Positions 25,700-33,531 of a stretch of DNA of 64,000 nucleotides are shown here, piece by piece. The DNA is from Anaeromicropila herbilytica (GTDB lineage Bacteria > Bacillota > Clostridia > Lachnospirales > Lachnospiraceae). The stretch lies in NCBI RefSeq assembly GCF_016591975.1, contig NZ_AP024169.1, positions 1,970,001-2,034,000 of the forward strand, written 5' to 3'. The notes under the pieces are model-generated. The model saw nothing but the letters and a program-made list of their open reading frames with translations, ran no database searches and was not told the DNA's origin. Positions within the stretch are counted from its first letter, which is position 1. Each line of letters opens with the position of its first letter. A program made the position numbers and the translations under genes.

Positions 25700-27328
25700 A
25701 TGGCAGGAAAAAAGAAAAATAGTTTTTTAGCTCAAGCTGGAATCTTAGCAATTGTCGGTATCATATGTAGAATAATTGGAGTCTTATATAGAAGTCCACT
25801 AACTCAAATAATTGGTGATGAAGGAAACGGTTATTACAATACCGCTTATCAAATATATGCAACGGTGTTATTAATTTCGTCTTATAGTATTCCATCTGCA
25901 ATATCGAAAGTGATTGCTGAGCGTCTAGCAATGAAAGAATATCGTAATGCCCAGAAAATATTTATTGCCGGAATAATATATGTGACCGTAGTTGGTGGAA
26001 TAGCTAGTATTATAACATTTATTGGGTCGGGTTGGTTTGTAGGAAAACAATCTAGCATGGTATTAAAAGTATTTGCACCAACCATATTTCTTTCTGGTAT
26101 CCTTGGTGTATTGCGAGGCTATTTTCAAGCTCATAAAACTATGATGCAGACATCCGTATCACAGATTATTGAACAAATATTAAATGCTGTAGTTAGTATA
26201 TTGGCAGCTTATCTTCTTATGAGTACAGTTGCTAATGCAGATAGAACTACAAAAGCTGTGTATGGTGCAATAGGTAGTGCAATTGGCACAGGTTCAGGAG
26301 TAATGATTGCATTGATTTTTATGTTATTTGTTTACAAGATGAATCAATCTTTTATAAAGAGTAGAATGGAACAAGATGATACCAAATATGCATTACCCTA
26401 TAAGAGTATATTTAAAATTATTATATTGATGATTACACCTGTGATATTAAGTACGTTCCTTTACAATTTTAATACTTTTTTAAATCAGACGGTATATCTT
26501 AAACTATATGCAAATCTAAATAATATCTCATCTGAGAAAGCATCAACATTGTATGGTATATTTTCAGGAAAAGCGATTATTATTGTAAATATCCCAATAG
26601 CAATTGCAGCATCGATATCTTCTGCTATGATACCAACGATAGCTGGAATGTACGCGCAAGGTAATCTTAAGGCCACTAATATAAGAATAGCAGAAGCAAT
26701 TAAAACAACAATGATTATCATGATTCCTTCAGTAGTTGGCTTAATAGTTTTGGCGGAACCAATAGTTCGATTATTATTTCCTCAAAAAGAATCATTAATG
26801 TTAGCTGCTAGCTTGTTAAGAGGATTAAGTATTACTGTCCTGTTTTATGCGATTTCAACTATATCAAACGCGATATTACAAGCCATTGGTAAAGTGAATC
26901 GTCCTGTTATAAATGCTGGAATATCGTTAGTAATTCAAACATTGGTATTGATACCATTACTTATCTATACTGATTTAAATTTATATTGTATGGTGATTGT
27001 GACTATTGTATATGCGATTCTTATGTGCATCCTGAATAGTATATCAGTCAGAAAGGAATTGGGATATAAGCAAGAGATTAAGCAAACTTTTTTAATGCCT
27101 ATTTTATGCGCTTTAGGTATGGGAGTAGTAGCTTATTTGGTATATCAGGGATGTTATTTTTTGATATCAATCAATAGTATTTCCTTAATGATTAGTATTA
27201 TATTTTCTGCAGTTACTTATTTTTCGTTGATGATATTAACACATATGATTGGTAGAGAGGAACTGTTAAGGTTTCCAAAAGGAATATATTTGATTAGGAT
27301 TGCTGAAAAGTTTAGACTATTATCGTAG
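25700..27328 (+). CDS. SpoVB/MurJ-type polysaccharide flippase (MOP superfamily)
   Basis: This 542-aa protein has about 14 predicted membrane helices. The N-terminus (SFLAQAGILAIVGIICRIIG, then LYRSPLTQIIGDEGNGYY) and the second repeat (YNFNTFLNQTVYLKLY; PIVRLLFPQ) are characteristic of the SpoVB/YtgP group of MOP exporters, which flip lipid-linked envelope precursors. SpoVB functions in spore cortex synthesis in Bacillus, but several paralogues occur per genome, so a vegetative MurJ-like role is equally possible. It lies 67 bp after the GntR gene, with its own TAGGAT site. Confidence 0.9.
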   Translation: MAGKKKNSFLAQAGILAIVGIICRIIGVLYRSPLTQIIGDEGNGYYNTAYQIYATVLLISSYSIPSAISKVIAERLAMKEYRNAQKIFIAGIIYVTVVGGIASIITFIGSGWFVGKQSSMVLKVFAPTIFLSGILGVLRGYFQAHKTMMQTSVSQIIEQILNAVVSILAAYLLMSTVANADRTTKAVYGAIGSAIGTGSGVMIALIFMLFVYKMNQSFIKSRMEQDDTKYALPYKSIFKIIILMITPVILSTFLYNFNTFLNQTVYLKLYANLNNISSEKASTLYGIFSGKAIIIVNIPIAIAASISSAMIPTIAGMYAQGNLKATNIRIAEAIKTTMIIMIPSVVGLIVLAEPIVRLLFPQKESLMLAASLLRGLSITVLFYAISTISNAILQAIGKVNRPVINAGISLVIQTLVLIPLLIYTDLNLYCMVIVTIVYAILMCILNSISVRKELGYKQEIKQTFLMPILCALGMGVVAYLVYQGCYFLISINSISLMISIIFSAVTYFSLMILTHMIGREELLRFPKGIYLIRIAEKFRLLS

Positions 27329-27399
27329 TAAGATAATTAATTAACCTAATATAAGAAGTTTATATAATAATAAATGTAAATTCGATTATAGAAGAAAGA

Positions 27400-27428
27400 T
27401 TGACATAATCATACAATGATGTTAGAAT
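27400..27428 (+). promoter_or_regulatory. SigmaA promoter of the ABC-F leader
   Basis: TTGACA (27400-27405), a 17-nt spacer and TAGAAT (27423-27428). It lies about 480 nt upstream of the ABC-F start codon and 43 nt before the MRLRK micro-ORF. Confidence 0.8.
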
Positions 27429-27470
27429 AAATTGGTAATAAAATCATGAACCAAGAGGTTGAGAAATAAA

Positions 27471-27488
27471 ATGAGATTAAGAAAATAA
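27471..27488 (+). CDS. Five-codon leader peptide MRLRK (putative drug-sensing uORF)
   Basis: ATG AGA TTA AGA AAA TAA encodes MRLRK. AAGAGG lies at 27453-27458, 12 nt before the ATG. The M-R-L-R order is identical to the macrolide-arrest segment in the ErmD leader peptide and similar to the MRLK of Msr(A) leaders. It lies just downstream of a consensus promoter and in the leader of an antibiotic-resistance-type ABC-F gene. Function is inferred from these three coincidences; chance is possible for so short an ORF. Confidence 0.55.
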   Translation: MRLRK

Positions 27489-27627
27489 TTCTTTTACAGA
27501 TTAATCAAATACGTAGTTACAAGGTTAGATAGCTAGGAAAGATAACAAAGTAAGTTACTTTACGAATTTACGATGTTAATATTTGCAGCTATTTGGTTTA
27601 ACACGCTTATTTATACTTTGTAATTTG

Positions 27628-27661
27628 AAAGATATAACAAATATTAAATGTTATCTTTTTA
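27628..27661 (+). terminator. Premature terminator inside the ABC-F leader
   Basis: AAAGATATAACA (27628-27639) pairs with TGTTATCTTT (27649-27658), closing an AT-rich loop, and is followed by TTTTT. It lies 140 nt after the MRLRK micro-ORF and 250 nt before the ABC-F gene, so it would truncate the transcript unless an alternative fold forms. Confidence 0.65.
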
Positions 27662-27754
27662 CGTATTCTTCTGTACAAAGAATTTTTTTATGCTTATTTT
27701 GTATCTTGAGCTCTTTTTTTGCTGTTTAAGTTTACGAAAGTGAGGGATAAAAAT

Positions 27755-27793
27755 ATGTTTTTTAGTAAATTACGTAACCAAGAACAATGCTAG
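27755..27793 (+). CDS. Twelve-codon leader ORF MFFSKLRNQEQC
   Basis: ATG at 27755 lies 8 nt after GAGGG (27742-27746) and the ORF stops at TAG 27791-27793. The peptide contains Lys-Leu-Arg, another +X+ motif of the kind that arrests macrolide-bound ribosomes. The stop codon is the first part of a hairpin (27791-27804 with 27851-27864) ending about 45 nt before the ABC-F start. Translation of this ORF could therefore control folding in front of the main gene. Confidence 0.5.
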   Translation: MFFSKLRNQEQC

Positions 27794-27864
27794 TCAGATC
27801 GGCGCATTTATGATGAATAGTAGAATTATTATTTGTGTATTTTCATAATACGCCGTCCTGGCTA
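27791..27864 (+). promoter_or_regulatory. Hairpin between leader ORF and ABC-F gene
   Basis: TAGTCAGATCGGCG (27791-27804) pairs with CGCCGTCCTGGCTA (27851-27864) in about 11 of 14 positions including G-U pairs. It lacks a T-run, so translational rather than transcriptional control is suggested. Confidence 0.5.
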
Positions 27865-27908
27865 ATCTGAAATTGAAATTGATTGTCAGGAAAGGAAAAG
27901 TGAAGAGA

Positions 27909-29450
27909 ATGTCACAATTATTAATAAATGAGATGAGTTATAGTTATAAAAAATATTATGAACCAATTTTTGAGAATGTTACTGTTAACCTTGATACTGA
28001 TTGGAGATTGGGGCTTATCGGTAGAAATGGAAGAGGAAAAACCACTTTGTTAAAGCTAATCCATGGGGATCTAATTCCAGATACGGGGAGAATTATGAAA
28101 GACGTTCAAACCGAGATATTTCCATATGAAAATCAATGTTCTTATACCAATACAATGGATGTTATAAAAGAAAATATCTGTGGGTTAAGAGGCATGGAAG
28201 ATCATCTAACAGATCTTAATGTTCTACAACAATATTTAGATGCAGATGGTTATGAGATGGAGAGTAGAATCAAAAGGGAAATGAATCGAATGCAGCTAAG
28301 AGAAGAATTATTAGAACAAGATTATGATACGTTATCAGGTGGTGAGAAAACAAAATTTCTGTTAATTGCATTGTTCTTAAGAAAAAATTTCTTTATTCTT
28401 TTAGATGAACCGACGAATCATCTTGATATTGAAGGAAAACAAACTGTTGCTGAATATCTAAGTAAGAAGAAAGGATTTATAGTTGTATCACATGATAGAG
28501 AATTCTTAGATAAAGTAATCGATCATGTAATATCCATTAACAAAGCAGATATTGCAATTGAGAAAGGTAATTATTCCTCTTGGAAAGAAAATAAGGATAA
28601 AAAAGAACAATATGAGTTCCGTACAAAAGACAGATTAGAACGAGACATTATTTCTTTAGAGAAAAGGGCTGGTACAGCTAGAAATTGGGCAGGAGCAGCT
28701 GAGAAAGAAAAGAATCCATTAAAAACACATAACAGAGGAAATGGAAGTAGGGCAGCAAAATTCATGCGTCAAGCTAAAAACTCAGAGAAACAAGTGCTGA
28801 GTAATATTGAAGAAAAGAAAACATTACTGTTAAATTACGAAACAACACAGAAACTAGAAATAATTCAAGAAAAGTTAGAAGAAGGATGGTTTCTTAAAGT
28901 GAAAGATTTATCCTTTGGATATAATGAAAGAATTCTCTTTCATGAACTTTCACTTAAAATCTACCCTGGAGATATCATCTGGATACGTGGTAAAAATGGA
29001 GCAGGAAAAAGTACTTTATTGCAGCTCTTAAGTAAAAGAATACCTAATGAAAATATAGAATATTGCGAAGGGTTAATACTCTCGGAAGCATATCAGGAGC
29101 CTTTATGGAATAATGGATTCTTACGTGAACGATTTATTTTAGAGGGAAAATTCAAAGAAGAGGAGTTTGAACGATTCAAACATTTATGTAAGATTTTTGA
29201 TTTACCAGATGATTATATAGAACGACCGCTTGAGACATACAGTAGTGGAGAAAAGAAAAAAGTTGATATTGCAAGAGCTTTAGCGGCTAAGAATCAACTT
29301 CTGTTCTTGGATGAACCGCTAAACTTTATGGATATATATTTTAGAGAGCAATTGGAGAAGGCCATATTAGAGTATCAACCTACAATGGTATTTGTAGAGC
29401 ATGATATCAGGTTTGGAAATAATATTGCAAATTCGATTATAGAGCTTTAA
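27909..29450 (+). CDS. ABC-F ribosomal protection protein, Lsa-type
   Basis: This soluble protein has two fused ABC domains and no membrane segment. Walker A motifs are GRNGRGKTT and GKNGAGKST; signatures are LSGGEKTK and YSSGEKKK; Walker B motifs are ILLDEPTNHLD and LFLDEPLNFMD. The inter-domain linker (about 225-310) contains the Lsa-like ARxWA and GARAAKFMR-type segment (GSRAAKFMRQAKNSE). Lsa-group ABC-F proteins displace lincosamides, pleuromutilins and streptogramin A from the ribosome. The ATG at 27909 follows AGGAAAGGAAAAG; an in-frame TTG at 27873 lacks a ribosome site. The long regulatory leader supports a resistance role. Confidence 0.9.
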   Translation: MSQLLINEMSYSYKKYYEPIFENVTVNLDTDWRLGLIGRNGRGKTTLLKLIHGDLIPDTGRIMKDVQTEIFPYENQCSYTNTMDVIKENICGLRGMEDHLTDLNVLQQYLDADGYEMESRIKREMNRMQLREELLEQDYDTLSGGEKTKFLLIALFLRKNFFILLDEPTNHLDIEGKQTVAEYLSKKKGFIVVSHDREFLDKVIDHVISINKADIAIEKGNYSSWKENKDKKEQYEFRTKDRLERDIISLEKRAGTARNWAGAAEKEKNPLKTHNRGNGSRAAKFMRQAKNSEKQVLSNIEEKKTLLLNYETTQKLEIIQEKLEEGWFLKVKDLSFGYNERILFHELSLKIYPGDIIWIRGKNGAGKSTLLQLLSKRIPNENIEYCEGLILSEAYQEPLWNNGFLRERFILEGKFKEEEFERFKHLCKIFDLPDDYIERPLETYSSGEKKKVDIARALAAKNQLLFLDEPLNFMDIYFREQLEKAILEYQPTMVFVEHDIRFGNNIANSIIEL

Positions 29451-29482
29451 GTGAAAAGATAGAATATACAAGGAATAGACAG

Positions 29483-29520
29483 AGAACTTGCTCATTCTCA
29501 GCAAAGAATGAACAAGTTCT
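29483..29520 (+). terminator. Stem-loop after the ABC-F gene
   Basis: AGAACTTGCTCATTCT (29483-29498) pairs with AGAATGAACAAGTTCT (29505-29520) with one mismatch. There is no T-run, so this may be a processing or stability hairpin rather than a true terminator. Confidence 0.5.
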
Positions 29521-29599
29521 ACTAAAAGTAAGTATGTATAGTACATGTACGAAGTTAGATTAATCATTAATATTCTTAAGAAACCAAGATAGTTTATTT

Positions 29600-30463
29600 T
29601 TAATTCTTTATGTAGGTATCCCATGAATCGTGTACTTGTTTGGTAAAGAGTTCTCTTAATAACATAGCGTCGTCATCACAGTCATCAATTTCAAGTTCTA
29701 AATAGGTATATTTTTTATATAAGTTATCTAATATGTTATATAAAAATTTCTGATAAAGTAAAATTCCACTTTCATCCTTCGTTGAGTTACCAATATATCC
29801 AACAGATATTGTGTGATTATCCACTTCATAAGAAAGTAGGTAGGAACAAATATGATCTTCATTCACTGTTACATAGCTATCAGTTTCGGATAAATCATCA
29901 ATGATGTAAGATTTAAAGTTATCTACTGTAATGCTTTTGGATAAAGGATTAATCAACTTATGTTTCCTCATATAATCTTGATATAGTGTCTCATATACTG
30001 TATTTTTTTGAAGAGGATTTAATTCAGTCATTGGTATTAAAACAGTATCAGTAACAAAATATAATTCTTTCATATCTTCTTTTTTAAAAATAGGTATATA
30101 ACATTTTCTGGCTAAATGGAATCCGCAGGAAGTAGCAAAATGAGTTGCTGACTCATTTTGTGAGTCAAATGCAGTCTGCAGGTTATTTAGAGTACATTTA
30201 CTTTTCATATATTCAAATAATAGCTTTCCATAACTTTTCCGACGATTAGTTGGAGAGATGAAAATACTGATATATTCTCGATATGGATGAATTGCATTCA
30301 TCCAAAGTGCTCCGATACCGATTATTTTATTAGTTGTATAGATTAAAAAATAATTATTCTTCATGCTATATGAAGGAATATAGTGTATATCAGTGGATAA
30401 GAGATTGGTTATATCTTTGTTGAATTCACATTTCCACTCTTTTATTGTGATATTATTATCCAT
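29600..30463 (-). CDS. GNAT-family N-acetyltransferase
   Basis: This 287-aa protein has a GNAT domain in its first 150 residues. YFLIYTTNKIIGIGALW and EYISIFISPTNRRKSYGKLLFEYM supply the acetyl-CoA-binding R/Q-x-x-G-x-G/A-like loop (RRKSYGK). A second, weaker GNAT-like half (about 155-287: YVTVNEDHICSYLLSY, TISVGYIGNSTKDESGILLYQ) suggests a tandem-GNAT arrangement with a degraded copy. Substrate unknown. It is monocistronic on the reverse strand, and AAGAGG precedes the ATG. Confidence 0.85.
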   Translation of the reverse strand: MDNNITIKEWKCEFNKDITNLLSTDIHYIPSYSMKNNYFLIYTTNKIIGIGALWMNAIHPYREYISIFISPTNRRKSYGKLLFEYMKSKCTLNNLQTAFDSQNESATHFATSCGFHLARKCYIPIFKKEDMKELYFVTDTVLIPMTELNPLQKNTVYETLYQDYMRKHKLINPLSKSITVDNFKSYIIDDLSETDSYVTVNEDHICSYLLSYEVDNHTISVGYIGNSTKDESGILLYQKFLYNILDNLYKKYTYLELEIDDCDDDAMLLRELFTKQVHDSWDTYIKN

Positions 30464-30705
30464 ATAATCCTCTTAATGTTTTATTTTTATTATACAATAC
30501 TTGTCAATGCTGATAATTTATATAGTATTTATAGAGGTAACTAGAAGAAATAGAAGTTGACAACGAATAGTTGCTAAATTGCTATACATGGTTGGTGGAA
30601 ATAATTGAAATTACATGATATTCTTAGTATGGCTATGAAATAACAAAGTAATATACATATAAAAGATAGATAAGTGGTACCACGAATAGGGAGGAGCAAG
30701 TTAAT

Positions 30706-31392
30706 ATGGTTTTTCAAAATAAATTTCAATTATTAAGAAAGCAAAGAGGATTCACGCAAGAAGATTTGGCTGAAAAATTAGGGGTAACAAGGCAAGCAGT
30801 AGCAAAATGGGAAGTTGGGAGGGCAACTCCCGATATTGATAAATTAATTCATATAAGTGATATATTTCAGGTGTCTATTGATTATTTACTGAAAACAGAA
30901 GAAAGTTGTACAGGCAGATGTATACCGGAGATTAATATAGAAAATGAGGACGATGCTATTTTTGAGTTCTTATGTAAAGCAAAGAGAGTAACTTATGCTG
31001 GAAAAGGAGATAAGGAAGAGGTATCTTCTAGACCCAATTCGATTGACTATATGTATTCAGAAGGTAACTATAAATATATAGATACCTATATTGGTGGAGA
31101 AATATTCGCTGGTGAAGAAGCTATCTTTATCAATGAAGTACCATTTTGGACTATGAATTATTGTGGAAGAGTTCTGTCAGAACAATTTTCAGGGGATTTT
31201 CTTAAAGAAGCACTACTGCTAGTACCAATAGATAAACCATACCGTGGGCCTGAATTTCATCAGAATGGTTATTATACCTATATTAGTCATGTAGATGGCG
31301 ATAATAGTTGGTTTTACGGTTCAGAAGAAATATATTATCAAGAGAATAAAGTATATGATTGTCTATATCATGGAGGAAAGTTAAAGAACTAA
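30706..31392 (+). CDS. XRE-family regulator with C-terminal DUF5680 domain
   Basis: The N-terminal helix-turn-helix (FQLLRKQRGFTQEDLAEKLG, VTRQAVAKWEVGRATPD) spans residues 5-60. From about residue 85 the sequence matches the DUF5680 ligand-like domain: FLCKAKRVTYAGKG, SRPNSIDYMYSEGNYKYIDTYIGG split across a loop, EVPFWTMNYCGR and PYRGPEFHQNGYYTY. Such fusions are thought to be one-component sensors, but the ligand is unknown. GGGAGGAG precedes the ATG. A GTGGTACCAC palindrome just upstream is a candidate operator. Confidence 0.9.
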   Translation: MVFQNKFQLLRKQRGFTQEDLAEKLGVTRQAVAKWEVGRATPDIDKLIHISDIFQVSIDYLLKTEESCTGRCIPEINIENEDDAIFEFLCKAKRVTYAGKGDKEEVSSRPNSIDYMYSEGNYKYIDTYIGGEIFAGEEAIFINEVPFWTMNYCGRVLSEQFSGDFLKEALLLVPIDKPYRGPEFHQNGYYTYISHVDGDNSWFYGSEEIYYQENKVYDCLYHGGKLKN

Positions 31393-31431
31393 AATTAATG
31401 TACTAAATAAATAGATGACTTTCAGCTTATC

Positions 31432-31478
31432 ATACCGCTATTAAAATGTAATTCGTTTTACATTTTAAATAGCGGTAT
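31432..31478. terminator. Long stem-loop downstream of the XRE gene
   Basis: ATACCGCTATTAAAATGTAA pairs with the complement ending in AGCGGTAT (31457-31478) with a single bulge. It has no clear T-run. It lies between convergent genes and may serve as a terminator for either. Confidence 0.55.
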
Positions 31479-31499
31479 TACTTCTAATGATACTGTTTA

Positions 31500-31570
31500 A
31501 TTTTATTCACTTAAGTTCACTGTTTGACGAACAAAGTGAGGGTTTGCACTTTTTATATCTGCTTTTATCA
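31500..31570. repeat. Degenerate copy C of the TGTTTGACGA hairpin repeat
   Basis: TGTTTGACGAACAAAGTGAGG at 31520 onward (key part TGTTTGACGA, then GTGAGG) is followed by TTTTTATATCTGC, the same order as in copies A and B. The long outer arms are largely lost. Like copy A, it sits between convergent genes. Confidence 0.6.
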
Positions 31571-31623
31571 AGTACTTAGTAAATTGAAAAAAGACTTTTA
31601 ACATCCTAACCAGTTTATTTATA

Positions 31624-33234
31624 TTAGTTAATAGGATAATTTTTAAGATCAGGTAATTCATCTAAAGTAAGGACTTTGTCGTGATTATAGACTTTCTTTA
31701 AAGCCTCTTTCGATATGTATTGTTGTGATGTATCTCTAGCGGTATTTAAGATAAATTCATCTGACCAAGTGCTAAAGTAGGACCATCTAGCATCATCTAA
31801 GAACATAGAATCAGGATCAGGTAAGAATCCATTTTCGGATAAGGCAATTAATTTATGTGACTTTGTATAATGTAGTGCGTCATTGAATTTACCACTTTGT
31901 GTTGAGGTTACATTCTTACCTGGATAGATATCCTCAGCAATAATGTCAACATAGTTATCTCCAGGATACCAATCACCATCTTGGCCATTCCATACCCAGA
32001 TTAGATTATTCAACTTATGATAATTAGTTAATCGATCATATAGGAGTTGCCATAATTGTTTATAAGGCTCTGAACCAGATGCACCCCACCAGAACCATCC
32101 GCCGCTTGCCTCATGAAGTGGGCGAAAGAGGATTGGAATATTTTCACTTTGCAAGCGTTTCAATTGGAATGCGATAGCATCAATGTCTTTTAATAATAGA
32201 TCTTTTCCGTTCTTATCTTCACCATTCATTATCTTTTCTAAATCAATAGAACTTCCTTCTTTATAGAATCCTTTCCACCAAGGAATCTTATCCGTATTAT
32301 ATAGATATTCTTTTGGGGGATTCCAATGCCAGCAAAAAGTCACGATTCCACCTTCTTTATCAAAATTAATCGCTTTATTAATGGCATAGGAGGTTGACCC
32401 ATGTGCGACTCTAGAAGGAGAGTACTCTATCAAATCAAGTCCAAGAATTGCTGGAACTTTTCCTGATATTTCTTTGATTAGCTGAAATTCAGGACTATTT
32501 AACCCTAGTGTAGCATATTGCCCAGATATGACGTATTTACCATAGGTATCACTAAGGAATTTCATTAACATTTTAGCGCGTGTGGTTGCATTCGGGTTAA
32601 TTAAATCGGATGCTATATGAAATGTATCTTTATCAAGAGATTTTGATGAGGTAATAGATAGAGAATCTAAACAGATATAACCCCAACTTTTTGATACTGA
32701 AATCGTATGCTTCCCTTTTTTTATATAAATATGATTCAATTTAGAATCCGTAAATGTTTTTCCTTCTACGCTTATTGAACCAATATTCATACCATCGAGA
32801 GCAACAAAATTGATTTTAGAACCACCATCAGAACTAGCACTTCTAAAATTCAAGTCATAAGCTCCAGATTCATCTATTTCAATTTCAAATGTGCAAGTAT
32901 CTGTGTTATCTGCTTGAAATCCTTCTACATATCCAGTTCCGGTATATCCTTTTAATATTTTATTAGATTTCACATTTCCAGATAGAGTTGAATCCTCTGC
33001 TTCATATAAATAATTCTTTATTGATTTTACTGACGTATTAATTGGTATATCTTTAAGAGCTAGAGTATTAAATGTCTTTTTTTTAGATTCTTTTGAAGAG
33101 GCAGAAGCTGTACTTTTCTTTGGTTGAGAATTTGTCTCTTTGGAGGGAGTTTTATTACATACAGTTTGCAAAATAAGCATCAGAATGAGAATGAAAGGTA
33201 GAAAATATTTCGTTTTCTTTGTTCTGTTATTCAT
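31624..33234 (-). CDS. Glycoside hydrolase family 26 beta-mannanase with N-terminal CBM
   Basis: This secreted enzyme would cleave beta-1,4-mannan. An N-terminal hydrophobic signal ends near a Cys (TVC-NK, possible but imperfect lipobox). A Ser/Lys linker is followed by a CBM35/CBM6-like jelly roll (about 75-205: YLYEAEDSTLSG ... ISVSKSWGYICLDSLSI). The GH26 barrel follows from about 215 (GKYVISGQYA). The acid/base Glu375 lies in RPLHEASGGWFWWG and the nucleophile Glu467 in ALSENG. AAGGAG precedes the ATG. It is monocistronic and fits a plant-polysaccharide-fermenting host. Confidence 0.92.
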   Translation of the reverse strand: MNNRTKKTKYFLPFILILMLILQTVCNKTPSKETNSQPKKSTASASSKESKKKTFNTLALKDIPINTSVKSIKNYLYEAEDSTLSGNVKSNKILKGYTGTGYVEGFQADNTDTCTFEIEIDESGAYDLNFRSASSDGGSKINFVALDGMNIGSISVEGKTFTDSKLNHIYIKKGKHTISVSKSWGYICLDSLSITSSKSLDKDTFHIASDLINPNATTRAKMLMKFLSDTYGKYVISGQYATLGLNSPEFQLIKEISGKVPAILGLDLIEYSPSRVAHGSTSYAINKAINFDKEGGIVTFCWHWNPPKEYLYNTDKIPWWKGFYKEGSSIDLEKIMNGEDKNGKDLLLKDIDAIAFQLKRLQSENIPILFRPLHEASGGWFWWGASGSEPYKQLWQLLYDRLTNYHKLNNLIWVWNGQDGDWYPGDNYVDIIAEDIYPGKNVTSTQSGKFNDALHYTKSHKLIALSENGFLPDPDSMFLDDARWSYFSTWSDEFILNTARDTSQQYISKEALKKVYNHDKVLTLDELPDLKNYPIN

Positions 33235-33401
33235 ATGAGCTCCTTATCTAGTTTTTAGTAAAAAAGTTATTAACAATTTTATTGTATGAAAATTATTAAG
33301 TAAAGTAAATGATGAAATGTAATATAAAATGCATGTAAAAATATATAATATAAACAATAATGCACGGTATATGCACCAATTATCTAATATTTTGAGTAAA
33401 C

Positions 33402-33440
33402 AAAAAAACAAGTAGCTTGGTGAGAGCTACTTGTCTTTTT
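33402..33440 (-). terminator. Terminator of the aroF-tyrA-aroA operon
   Basis: On the reverse strand ACAAGTAGCT pairs with AGCTACTTGT (33409-33418 with 33425-33434), followed by a run of seven Ts (33402-33408 complement). It lies about 90 bp after aroA. Confidence 0.8.
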
Positions 33441-33531
33441 GTATGAGATTTAGGTATTCTGTACAATGTACAGAAAAAAGTAGGTAGTGTGAAATAAAAA
33501 AGCATTTCACAATTATTTATTTAAATGGCTG

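Noticed and set aside
27873..27908. TTG start 12 codons upstream in the ABC-F gene
   Set aside because: The ribosome site AGGAAAGG lies within those codons and fits ATG 27909, where the homology also begins.
30660..30700. T-box-like GTGGTACCACG before the XRE gene
   Set aside because: The core resembles the T-box motif of argS, but no stem I, specifier loop or terminator lies in the 240 bp upstream, and the downstream gene is a regulator rather than an amino-acid gene.
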